Below, piece by piece: positions 1-6,832 of a stretch of DNA of 21,385 bases. Source of the DNA: Planctomycetes bacterium UBA1662. GTDB taxonomy: Bacteria; Planctomycetota; UBA8108. The DNA lies in the NCBI GenBank assembly GCA_002320775.1, contig DCKY01000201.1, positions 1 to 21,385 of the forward strand, read 5' to 3'. Made by a program: the position numbers and the translations under genes. Within the stretch, counting starts at the first letter, position 1, and each line of letters begins with the position of its first letter. Below the pieces are notes generated by a model. That model searched no databases and was not told the origin of the DNA. It worked only from the letters and a program-made list of their open reading frames with translations.

Positions 1-394
1 AGTACTCCGGCAGCTTCAGCGAGATTGTAGAGGTGGGATCAAAGGCGGTCCCTTCCTCTTCTGCAGGAGCCCGCGAAATGATCCGGCTGGAATCACGCAT
101 CTGGGACCTGTAGTCCTCGAAGACGAGGGTTGTATTGCCGATCTGGATCCGGTCGCCGATGCGCAGGAGCTCCTCGTCGATCTCTTTTTCATTCACGTAG
201 GTATGGTTGCGGCTCTCGAGGTCCCGGATGAAGAACATCTCTCCGATACGAAAGATCTCCGAATGCTTCCTGGAGATTCCCTGGTCCGGGACCTGGATCT
301 CGCAGTTGTCCTCACGGCCGATGACCATCTTGTCACCGCTGATTTCGTAGGTCTTGCCCTTTTCGGAGCCGGACTTGACTCGAAGGATTGTCAT
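1..394 (-). CDS. FHA-domain protein, N-terminal part (runs off the window)
   Basis: The leftward reading frame starts at ATG 394 and stays open to the window edge, giving 131 residues. Residues 3-95 form a forkhead-associated (FHA) domain, a phosphothreonine-binding module. The usual landmarks are visible: G26-R27 in VIGRED, S41-R42-x-H44 in the recognition loop, and the strand with DLES-RNHTYVN (residues 59-68). The usual N-G-T is N-H-T here, with N63 kept. Residues 96-131 are a polar linker, so an effector domain probably lies beyond the edge and cannot be identified. Such proteins act in the cytoplasm in Ser/Thr phospho-signalling. The gene lies 169 nt behind an ABC operon, but a terminator-like hairpin and a separate promoter suggest independent transcription. 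A weak AGG (about 8 nt upstream) is the only ribosome-binding signal. Confidence 0.85.
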   Translation of the reverse strand, partial: MTILRVKSGSEKGKTYEISGDKMVIGREDNCEIQVPDQGISRKHSEIFRIGEMFFIRDLESRNHTYVNEKEIDEELLRIGDRIQIGNTTLVFEDYRSQMRDSSRIISRAPAEEEGTAFDPTSTISLKLPEY

Positions 395-411
395 AACACT
401 ACCTGGATATC

Positions 412-421
412 GGGGGGGGGG
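412..421. repeat. Ten-base G/C homopolymer in the FHA gene leader
   Basis: Ten consecutive G on the + strand are ten C in the predicted FHA transcript, 18 to 27 nt before the ATG at 394. The tract lies between the predicted promoter and the start codon. Such tracts are prone to slipped-strand length change. Confidence 0.9.
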
Positions 422-488
422 TGGCTGCCTGCCCCTTGGAGAAGAGACGCCACCTGGATCGCTCTGTTTAAATGATCTGGAAGCGATG

Positions 489-517
489 AGTATACCCCAA
501 GTCACCACAGGTGCAAA
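489..517 (-). promoter_or_regulatory. Predicted sigma70-type promoter for the FHA gene
   Basis: On the minus strand a -35-like TTTGCA (512-517) is followed after 17 nt by TATACT (489-494). The -10 is strong and the -35 matches 4 of 6. Transcription would start near 483, leaving a leader of about 90 nt that includes the poly-C tract. The -35 overlaps the T-rich end of the preceding terminator-like hairpin. Confidence 0.45.
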
Positions 518-540
518 AGATCCCGGCCCGCTACCCGGGC
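514..540 (-). terminator. Possible intrinsic terminator after the ABC operon
   Basis: Read leftward, GCCCG-GGTAG-CGGGC (526-540), or alternatively CCCGG with CCGGG (522-539), forms a short GC-rich stem followed by ATCTTTT. It begins 24 nt past the stop of the ABC ATPase gene. The stem is only 5 bp and the T run is 4, so the signal is modest. Confidence 0.4.
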
Positions 541-563
541 AATAAATGCTTCCTTATCGGCCG

Positions 564-1244
564 CTAGGCGGGTGCTTGTTCGTCCTCGAAGCGGCCATCT
601 CGCATGGTGAGGATCCTGGTGGCGAGGCTGGCGAGGCCCTGGTCGTGGGTGACGAGGATGAAGCCGGTTCCGAGCTCCCGGTTGAGCTCGAGGATCAGGT
701 CGTGGATGAGGTCGCCGGTGGAGGTGTCGAGGTTGCCGGTGGGCTCATCACAGAAAACAAGCTCCGGGTCGTTCATCAGCGCCCTGGCGATGGCTACTCT
801 CTGGCGCTCACCGCCGGAGAGCCCCAGCACGCTTGATTCGGCGCGTTTCTCGAGCTTGACCTCGTCCAGCAATTGAAGGGCCCTTGTCCTTCGTTCGGCT
901 GATGTGAGCGGGCGGGGAAGCATCGGGATCTCGACGTTCTGGCGTGCGGTGAGCACCGGTATCAGGTTGTGCATCTGGAAGACAAAGCCGATCTTTCGGG
1001 CCCGGATGGAATCAAGCTCTTTGCCGGAGGCTACAAGCTCTCCATCGATGAAGACCTCTCCTGAGTCGGGAACATCCATCGCCCCTACGATGTTGAGAAG
1101 AGTTGTTTTCCCAGACCCGGATGGACCAGTTATCGCGACGAAAGATCCGGCTTCAATCTCCAGGCTGACCTCGTCGAGGGCGGTAACAAGCCCTCCTTCG
1201 AAGGTTTTTTTCGCCTTGCTGACTCTCACCAGGGGGTCATTCAT
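564..1244 (-). CDS. ABC transporter ATP-binding protein (MacB/LolD type)
   Basis: This 226-residue cytoplasmic ATPase drives a FtsX/MacB-type permease. All nucleotide-binding motifs are present: Walker A GPSGSGKT (40-47), Q-loop Q90, signature LSGGERQ (142-148), Walker B ending in D166-E167, D-loop NLD, and H-loop H200. The length and the DEPTGNLD string are typical of the LolD/MacB/YtrE group, which uses ATP for lipoprotein extraction or mechanotransmission rather than classical solute import. The gene overlaps the permease stop by 8 nt (ATGAATGA), so the two are very probably translationally coupled and form one complex. Substrate cannot be read from the sequence. Lipoprotein release is one option and efflux another; no LolA, MacA or outer-membrane partner is visible in the window. 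Confidence 0.93.
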   Translation of the reverse strand: MNDPLVRVSKAKKTFEGGLVTALDEVSLEIEAGSFVAITGPSGSGKTTLLNIVGAMDVPDSGEVFIDGELVASGKELDSIRARKIGFVFQMHNLIPVLTARQNVEIPMLPRPLTSAERRTRALQLLDEVKLEKRAESSVLGLSGGERQRVAIARALMNDPELVFCDEPTGNLDTSTGDLIHDLILELNRELGTGFILVTHDQGLASLATRILTMRDGRFEDEQAPA

Positions 1245-2382
1245 AGCGCAGAGCCTCCGCGGGCTGAAGAGCTGAAGCCTTCATTGCAGGGTAGAGTGAG
1301 CCCAGCAACCCGACTATCAGGGCGAGAAGGAATCCATGCAGGAACGTTTGGGGTAGATAGGAAGCGACCAGGTATCCGCGCGAGAAGAAGGCCAGGAGAA
1401 GCTCTGTACCCAGGTAGCCGAAACCTATTCCGAGCAGTCCGCCCGCTATCGAAATGAAGCTCCCCTCGATCACGATGACCCCAAGAACTCTCCGCCCTGT
1501 CCAGCCCAGCGCCCGCAGCGTGCCAAGCTCACGCGTTCTTTCCGACACGCTCATCATCATGGTGTTGAGGACACCAAGGACCCCGACGATTCCGGCGATG
1601 ATGGAAAGCAGGAAGATGAATTCGTCGATGTAGGCGAGCTGCTCGTTGAACCGATCTGTGAACTCACTGGAGCGCCGCGCAATCAGTCGAGGCATTTTAC
1701 TTTCAACCTCCTCGCGAACCCGGGCCGTGTCCTCCGGGGCTGTGTAGACAAAGACCAGGGCGAAGTCGGGGCCGGTTTTCTGCTGAATAACCTCGGCGTG
1801 AGCTACCACCCCGAGGTTTTCCCAGCTGAGATCGGTTTCAAATATTCCCGCAACTTCATATTGCGGGATCCCCAGCAGCTCCTCTCTGAAAAACGGAAAT
1901 TGATCACCGACCTTGACCTTCAGCTTTTTGGCGGCCAGGTCCCCGATAAGGAGCTCGCTTCGCTTAGTTGGAAGGCGTCCGGCTATCAGCTTGCTTTCAT
2001 ATTTCCGGATCATCCTTTCAGAATAGAACCGGCCGAAAACGGGAATAATTCCAAGGCCTGCGCCTGCCGGGGCATTGTCGCCAAGGCGGGGCCCCATGAT
2101 CATTGTGAAGTTGGCCCGGGAGACCTCTTCGACACCCGTGATCGTCCGGAGCTTGTCGACCTCTTCCGCCGTCACCTTGCTGAAGGCGAGGTCGGCGGCG
2201 GACCTGTCGAAAACAACAAGGCTCGCCCCGCTCTCCTTCATGTAGCTGTTGAGGCTGTTGCGCATTCCGCGGGAGATGGAAAGTATGGAAACGATCATGG
2301 CGACGCTGACAGCCACGCCGAGAAGACACATCAGGGTCCTCCCCTTCCTGACCATGAACTGACTCAATACGTAGGTGAGCAC
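1237..2382 (-). CDS. ABC transporter permease, FtsX/MacB family
   Basis: This inner-membrane protein of 381 residues starts with GTG at 2382, only 2 nt after the stop of the propeller gene. It has the four-helix MacB/LolC topology: one N-terminal helix (about 13-35), a large extracytoplasmic domain (about 36-250), and three C-terminal helices (about 253-280, 300-325 and 338-370). The C-terminal stretch with LGTLRALG and the end motif ALQPAEALRYE are hallmarks of FtsX-like permeases. It partners with the ATPase encoded directly downstream. The family includes LolC/E (lipoprotein sorting), MacB (efflux) and FtsX, and substrate specificity cannot be told from this sequence alone. The close spacing with the PQQ-like propeller gene suggests co-expression and perhaps a shared envelope role. 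Confidence 0.9.
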   Translation of the reverse strand: MLTYVLSQFMVRKGRTLMCLLGVAVSVAMIVSILSISRGMRNSLNSYMKESGASLVVFDRSAADLAFSKVTAEEVDKLRTITGVEEVSRANFTMIMGPRLGDNAPAGAGLGIIPVFGRFYSERMIRKYESKLIAGRLPTKRSELLIGDLAAKKLKVKVGDQFPFFREELLGIPQYEVAGIFETDLSWENLGVVAHAEVIQQKTGPDFALVFVYTAPEDTARVREEVESKMPRLIARRSSEFTDRFNEQLAYIDEFIFLLSIIAGIVGVLGVLNTMMMSVSERTRELGTLRALGWTGRRVLGVIVIEGSFISIAGGLLGIGFGYLGTELLLAFFSRGYLVASYLPQTFLHGFLLALIVGLLGSLYPAMKASALQPAEALRYE

Positions 2383-2384
2383 CG

Positions 2385-4040
2385 CTAGTCTCTCTTCAGC
2401 CGATAGCAGGCGGCCTCAGTCGCGTTTCTTACCAGCAGGTAGGGGGTCGGCAGCGAAGGATGGTTCCAGGTCTTTCCATCCAGCAGCTTGTGCCTGGAGA
2501 GCTCCGTATGGCCGGCTGTTGTGGCCTGGACGACCACGCCATCTCCAGCTTCGGCAAGTACAAAAATCTTGTCGCCGTTAAGGAGAAGTTGCCCATGCCC
2601 GTACCGCCCGCCCTTCCAGTGTCTCTTCCCGTTGGCGAGGTCAATGCAGGCCATGATCCCGTCATCCAGCCCGTAAGCAGCTCCCTGGTAAACGACGATG
2701 TTGGAGAATTTTGACTTCAGGTTTCGATTTTTCCAGAGGGATTGGGGCTCAAGCCTTCCATCTGCCCCTTCGGTGATAGCCAAGAGCTCAGCCCCAACCC
2801 CGTAACCGCTGGAGAGCAGGACCCGGTTCTCTCCAACGGGCACTGGCTGGGTCACCTTGGGCTGGGTTCCTTGCCAGGGATGCGACCACAAGGTTTCTCC
2901 CGTGGCGGGGTCGTGTGAAGAAACAGATGCGAGGTTCAGAATGAGAAGCTGCGGGCGACCCGCGAGTTGGGCCACAGAAGGCGAGCAGTAGCCTGGTTCT
3001 GCAGGGGCCGATCTCCACACCTCTTCTCCCGACTGTTCCTGATAGGCGACCATTCCCGGGCAATCCCCTTCGCCGCTGCCGTTGCCCCCGGCGGCAACGA
3101 TAACCAGGCCATCGTAAACCAGCGGCGAGCTGCTTTTTCCCCAGCCCTGGTTGGGGCAGCCGGTCTTCCTGAGGATGTTAACTGACCAGACAGGTGAGCC
3201 GCTGGCGAGTGAAAGACAATTCAGTATTCCTGTCGCTCCAAGAGTGAAGACCCGGTCCCCGGCGATGGTCGGGGTGGCTCGCGGCCCGATACCTCCCAGC
3301 ACCTCCTGGAAACGCGCGGGGTCAGCGTGAGACCAGGCAACCTCGCCCGAGGAGAGCCAGTAACACACAACCAGTTCGTTCGGCCCGCGTTGTTCCTGGG
3401 TTATAGCGCGGTCCCCCGAAACGGAAAAAGCAGACCAGCCGGCACCGACCGGCCTGCGCCACAGCTCGACCGGAGGCGACCTGGCCCAATCCCAATTGAT
3501 CCCACCCTCATCGATCGTGGCGTTCCTGTTGGGTCCGAGGAATTGACCATAGCCCTCGGACCCGGCTGGGCCGTCGGGAGCGGCCGGCGAAGTCACGGCT
3601 TCAGGGAGCGGCCGGACGGACGGGGAGAGAAGGGGGAGAGCTTCGTCTGCCTTCCCCTGCCAGCGAAAAACCAGCACGGGAACCAGGTCTCCCGTGACTT
3701 CGTCTATACGGAAGAGCCCCGCCAGGCCGCCCACGGCCAGGCTGGAGATGATGAAGACGGCAAGCCTGGATTTCCGGGAATAGCCGGACAGAAAAAGAGT
3801 GAAGGCGATAGCAAGAAGCCCTGTGACAAGAACGACCGCCGCGGTGGCAATGTATTGATATTGCCGGTCGCCCCAGGAGGGTATCCATATGAGGAGAAGC
3901 GCGATGGCCCCAAGGAGGGCCAGGTAAAGCGGGGTCTTCTTTACAAATGACTGAAATGTTCGCTTCGACAATTTATTGAACCGGGGTAGAGATTCAGAGG
4001 ACGGGACCGATCGACCACGGCGCGAACTCTTCTTCGCCAA
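2385..4040 (-). CDS. Membrane-anchored PQQ-like beta-propeller protein
   Basis: The 551-residue frame starts with TTG at 4040 and overlaps the end of the dehydratase gene by 47 nt. A second TTG at 3971 (residue 24) lies beyond the overlap, and neither has a clear Shine-Dalgarno. Three hydrophobic helices (about 38-55, 63-85 and 92-110) precede a linker and a C-terminal propeller of about 390 residues. Its blades carry the PQQ/WD-like pattern of G-D-R-V-F, L-x-x-G-x-x-x-W (for example ASGSPVW and ATGETLW). The opening YGQFLGPNRNA resembles the start of many planctomycete and verrucomicrobial PQQ-like proteins. No catalytic quinoprotein residues or heme site stand out, so a structural or scaffold role, as for BamB-type propellers, is likelier than a dehydrogenase. 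The propeller should face the periplasm. Confidence 0.8.
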   Translation of the reverse strand: MAKKSSRRGRSVPSSESLPRFNKLSKRTFQSFVKKTPLYLALLGAIALLLIWIPSWGDRQYQYIATAAVVLVTGLLAIAFTLFLSGYSRKSRLAVFIISSLAVGGLAGLFRIDEVTGDLVPVLVFRWQGKADEALPLLSPSVRPLPEAVTSPAAPDGPAGSEGYGQFLGPNRNATIDEGGINWDWARSPPVELWRRPVGAGWSAFSVSGDRAITQEQRGPNELVVCYWLSSGEVAWSHADPARFQEVLGGIGPRATPTIAGDRVFTLGATGILNCLSLASGSPVWSVNILRKTGCPNQGWGKSSSPLVYDGLVIVAAGGNGSGEGDCPGMVAYQEQSGEEVWRSAPAEPGYCSPSVAQLAGRPQLLILNLASVSSHDPATGETLWSHPWQGTQPKVTQPVPVGENRVLLSSGYGVGAELLAITEGADGRLEPQSLWKNRNLKSKFSNIVVYQGAAYGLDDGIMACIDLANGKRHWKGGRYGHGQLLLNGDKIFVLAEAGDGVVVQATTAGHTELSRHKLLDGKTWNHPSLPTPYLLVRNATEAACYRLKRD

Positions 4041-5562
4041 ACCCGTGCTTCTCGCTGGCGGTCTGTTTTCCGCTGGCGACCGCGATCAGTTCTTCAAAAA
4101 TGCCATCGGACAGGGTGTCAATTGGCGTCCCGCCCAGCACGCAGCCGGCATCGATGTCCATGTCCTCCTGCATCTTCAGGTACATGGGCGTGTTGGTGGC
4201 GATCTTGATGCAGGGAACGGGCTTGCACCCGTAGACGGAGCCGCGCCCGGTTGTAAAGATGCAGATGTTGGCACCGCCTGCCACGATCCCGGTCAAGGAG
4301 ACAGGGTCGTAGCCCGGGGTGTCCATCACGACCAGTCCGCTGGCGCTGACCGCCTCTGCGTAGCCGTAGACACCATTCAGGGGACTGCCGCCTCCCTTGG
4401 CTATGGCTCCAAGTGACTTTTCATAGATGGTGGTCAGGCCGCCGGCTTTATTTCCGGGCGATGGATTGTTGTTCAGTTCAGCCCCAAGGGTACTTGAGTA
4501 CCATTCCCACCACTTGATTCGTTCAACAAGTTTTTCTCCGATCTCCTTGCTCGCGGCCCTTCGTGTGAGGAGATGCTCAGCCCCATATATTTCAGGAGTT
4601 TCTCCGAGAATGACAGTCCCTCCATGGGAGACGAGCCGATCGGAAGCGCCCCCCAGGGCGGGATTGGCTGTTATCCCGCTGTTGCCATCGGAGCCCCCGC
4701 ATTGGGTGCCGAGCATCAAGCTTGAAACGGGCTGTTCCGTCCTCCGGATTTCATTCAATTGCGGAAGAAGCTCAAGCACCGCCCGGGCTCCCGCCTTGAT
4801 TGTAGCCGAGACTCCACCTTCGTCCTGGATGGTGATCGTTGGAGGCTGCCCTCCACTTCCGGAGGGCTCTGCGGACGAAAGCCCGTCAACCTGGACCAGC
4901 CGGGTATTTCGAATCAAGTGCGAGGCCTGGCCGACCTCACAGCCAAGGCCCACCAGTAAATAGGCCCCAATGTTAGGATGGCTGGCAAAGCCGGAGAGGA
5001 CCCTGTTGAGCTGCTCATGGTCCGGCCCGTCTTCCTGCATGCCGCAACCGCCCTTGTGGGTCAAGGGCAGGATCCCATCTACATTGGGATATTCTTCAAG
5101 GAGCTCAGGCGCGATCTCTCTGCAAATATACTTGCTGGTTGAAGCCGAGCAATTGACCGTGCTGATGACAGCAAGATAATTTCGGGTCCCGACCCTTCCA
5201 TCTCGGCGCAGGTATCCCTTGAAGGTGCGCTCTGGGCCAGGGTCCTTGAGGGAGGGGGACTCGGTTGCGAAGGCGTAATCGCGTTGGAATGCGTCAGCAT
5301 CGCAATTGTGAACATGAACATGGCTTCCCGCCAGGATGGCCCCGGAAGCGAATCCGATGACCTGGCCGTATTTTCTTATTTCAGACCCTGCGGAAACATC
5401 GCAGATGGCGACCTTGTGCCCCAGTGGGATTTTTGCGGACGCTTCTATCTCCCCATCCAGCGCCGGGATTCGTTCGCCAGGACGAATGTCCCTACAGGCA
5501 ACGGCGATGTTGTCTTCGGGCCGGAGAATGACCGCGGCGGGTGGAGATGATTCGTCAGGCAT
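3994..5562 (-). CDS. UxaA-family altronate/galactarate-type dehydratase
   Basis: This single-chain sugar-acid dehydratase has 522 residues. Residues 10-86 form the SAF-type N-terminal domain (IRPGERI, then YGQVIGFA and GSHVHVHN). Residues 112-515 form the UxaA/GarD catalytic domain, with GRVGTRNYL, HKGGCGMQ, GTQCGGSDGNSG and GCKPVPCIKIATN. The family removes water from altronate, galactarate or related acids to give 2-keto-3-deoxy acids, using Fe(II) or another divalent metal in the cytoplasm. The full domain set and length suggest an active enzyme. ATG 5562 has AAGGA 9 nt upstream overlapping the TAA of the isomerase gene, which implies coupling. The exact substrate (altronate, galactarate or another aldonate) cannot be settled; no uxaC, uxaB or kdgK is nearby. 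Confidence 0.9.
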   Translation of the reverse strand: MPDESSPPAAVILRPEDNIAVACRDIRPGERIPALDGEIEASAKIPLGHKVAICDVSAGSEIRKYGQVIGFASGAILAGSHVHVHNCDADAFQRDYAFATESPSLKDPGPERTFKGYLRRDGRVGTRNYLAVISTVNCSASTSKYICREIAPELLEEYPNVDGILPLTHKGGCGMQEDGPDHEQLNRVLSGFASHPNIGAYLLVGLGCEVGQASHLIRNTRLVQVDGLSSAEPSGSGGQPPTITIQDEGGVSATIKAGARAVLELLPQLNEIRRTEQPVSSLMLGTQCGGSDGNSGITANPALGGASDRLVSHGGTVILGETPEIYGAEHLLTRRAASKEIGEKLVERIKWWEWYSSTLGAELNNNPSPGNKAGGLTTIYEKSLGAIAKGGGSPLNGVYGYAEAVSASGLVVMDTPGYDPVSLTGIVAGGANICIFTTGRGSVYGCKPVPCIKIATNTPMYLKMQEDMDIDAGCVLGGTPIDTLSDGIFEELIAVASGKQTASEKHGFGEEEFAPWSIGPVL

Positions 5563-5574
5563 CAGGGCAGGTCC

Positions 5575-6468
5575 TTACCAGACATCCGCGGCGGCCACTC
5601 GCTTTGCGGCCTGGAGTTCCCCGTCCCTGGGGCGGCACTCAAGCCCTACAAGACCTCGGTAGCCGAGATCGTGGGCCGCCTTGAGAACGCGGTTGTAATG
5701 GATCTCGCCGGTCCCGGGTTCGTGCCGGCCGGGATGATCTGCAAGCTGGAAGTAGCCGATCTGTTTCCAGCCGTCCTTCATCCTGCCGCAGAGGTCACCT
5801 TCGGTTATCTGCATATGGTAGAGGTCCCAGTTGATCTTGACGCTTGGCGAATCCACCTCCTCGCAGATGCGAATTGCCGGCGGGCTGCCGTAAAGTGAGT
5901 GTCCTTTGTGATCGACCCTGATATTCATCGGCTCGAGGATCATGACGATCTCGTGGCTTTCGGCGATCGGGGCGGCAAGCTTGAGTCCGGCAATGATGTT
6001 GGCGTGCATCTGCTCCTGGCTCATGCCGGGCTGGTCATCTCCTCCAACAACCGTCATGAGACCGCAGCGCAGCTTCTTCGCCGCCTTGCAGGATGCCTCA
6101 ACAGCCTCCACGAAGGCCTTGTGGTTCTTCGGATTATTAAGGCCGGGCTTGAAGCCCCAGGCGGTAAATTGGGCGACCTCGATTTTCAGTTCGCGGGTTT
6201 TTTCGGCGATAGCTCCCAGGTCCTTTCCCTGGAGAGGCCAGAATTCTACGGCTGGAAACCCCAATGCAGCTGCCGCCTCAATCCGCTTCAGGAATGGAAG
6301 TTTCGTAAACCACATCTCAATGTTCACGGCAAAACGGGTGTGGGGTGTTTTCCCAATGCTGGAGTTGTCTTCTGTGCCGCCGGCGGCTTGCTTGCCAGGC
6401 AGCCCGAGCGGAGCGGCCGCGCAGGCCGCCGCGGCGCCAAGAAACTTGCGTCTGGATGGTCTGGCCAA
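5575..6468 (-). CDS. Tat-exported hydroxypyruvate-isomerase-like TIM barrel
   Basis: The frame is open from 6780, but the supported start is TTG 6468, with a perfect AGGAGG 5 nt upstream and a Tat signal beginning at once: SRRKFLG (5-11) followed by an alanine-rich segment. The mature protein (297 residues in all) is an AP-endonuclease-2/xylose-isomerase-like barrel of the hydroxypyruvate isomerase (Hyi) group. It keeps the family strings ILEPMN (E179), WDLYHMQ (D215) and DHPGRHEPGTGEI (about 244-256), plus a late glutamate (E277). Family members interconvert keto and aldo sugars with two glutamates and a metal. Tat-exported versions are common in Planctomycetota and Verrucomicrobiota, and few have a proven substrate. 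It is the first gene of the operon, 12 nt before the dehydratase. Confidence 0.87.
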   Translation of the reverse strand: MARPSRRKFLGAAAACAAAPLGLPGKQAAGGTEDNSSIGKTPHTRFAVNIEMWFTKLPFLKRIEAAAALGFPAVEFWPLQGKDLGAIAEKTRELKIEVAQFTAWGFKPGLNNPKNHKAFVEAVEASCKAAKKLRCGLMTVVGGDDQPGMSQEQMHANIIAGLKLAAPIAESHEIVMILEPMNIRVDHKGHSLYGSPPAIRICEEVDSPSVKINWDLYHMQITEGDLCGRMKDGWKQIGYFQLADHPGRHEPGTGEIHYNRVLKAAHDLGYRGLVGLECRPRDGELQAAKRVAAADVW

Positions 6469-6473
6469 GGGAG

Positions 6474-6479
6474 CCTCCT
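6474..6479 (-). promoter_or_regulatory. Shine-Dalgarno AGGAGG deciding a TTG start
   Basis: A perfect AGGAGG lies 5 nt before TTG 6468 and directly precedes the twin-arginine signal. It favours this short start over the ATG far upstream at 6780. Confidence 0.85.
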
Positions 6480-6650
6480 GTGAAGTTAAACGGGAATAGG
6501 TCCGGCTAATTTTCAGCCTCCAATCAAAGAAAGTATCATGATGGGATTCGCTTATTGAGCCGTTTCTGCCTAAATTTGAGGTCATCCGTCTCTTTGTCGG
6601 GTTCTTCAATGAATCCCCAGGTATCGGAAAAACCAGCCTTACGGTATGGA

Positions 6651-6685
6651 GCGGGCGGCTGGAAGCCAGTCTCCGCCTGCTTTTT
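6651..6685 (+). terminator. Terminator-like stem-loop in the toroid gene leader
   Basis: GCGGGCGG (6651-6658) pairs with CCGCCTGC (6673-6680), 8 bp with one G-U. CTGG (6659-6662) pairs with CCAG (6666-6669) around an AAG loop, leaving a 3-nt bulge TCT. Five T follow (6681-6685). This is the shape of a rightward intrinsic terminator or attenuator, about 150 nt ahead of the ATG at 6833. No gene on this strand lies just upstream. Confidence 0.55.
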
Positions 6686-6832
6686 GAAGGGATGTCAGCG
6701 CATTTGGCTCGATAAGTCGCTCGCCAAACGCATGTTAAGGCTATTTTTTTCCCCGGCTGAGCCATGGCGGGGTTTATCATGGATACGGTGGGGGAGTTTT
6801 AATTTTGTTCCTTTTTTTTTCGGGCCTTCAGC

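Larger units (their letters stand above)
6469..6832. other. Divergent intergenic region with structured elements
   Basis: This 364-nt stretch lies between the leftward Tat-isomerase operon and the rightward toroid-protein gene. Both promoters should lie here, but I found no convincing -35/-10 pair on either strand. It contains the isomerase Shine-Dalgarno, a strong stem-loop followed by T5 (6651-6685), a CCCCG/CGGGG inverted repeat around 6751-6772, and T runs at 6744-6750 and 6812-6820. Both strands have open frames here, but none shows protein-like composition or a credible start. Confidence 0.6.

Noticed and set aside
3327..3950. Rightward open frame across the propeller gene (207 codons)
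   Set aside because: Composition rich in Arg, Gly and Pro, typical of a shadow frame in GC-rich DNA.
2385..4040. PQQ-dependent alcohol or glucose dehydrogenase
   Set aside because: The propeller lacks the recognised quinoprotein catalytic and heme motifs; only the blade pattern is present.
6469..6780. N-terminal extension of the isomerase frame up to ATG 6780
   Set aside because: The Tat signal and AGGAGG mark TTG 6468 as the start; the extension is not protein-like and would bury the signal.
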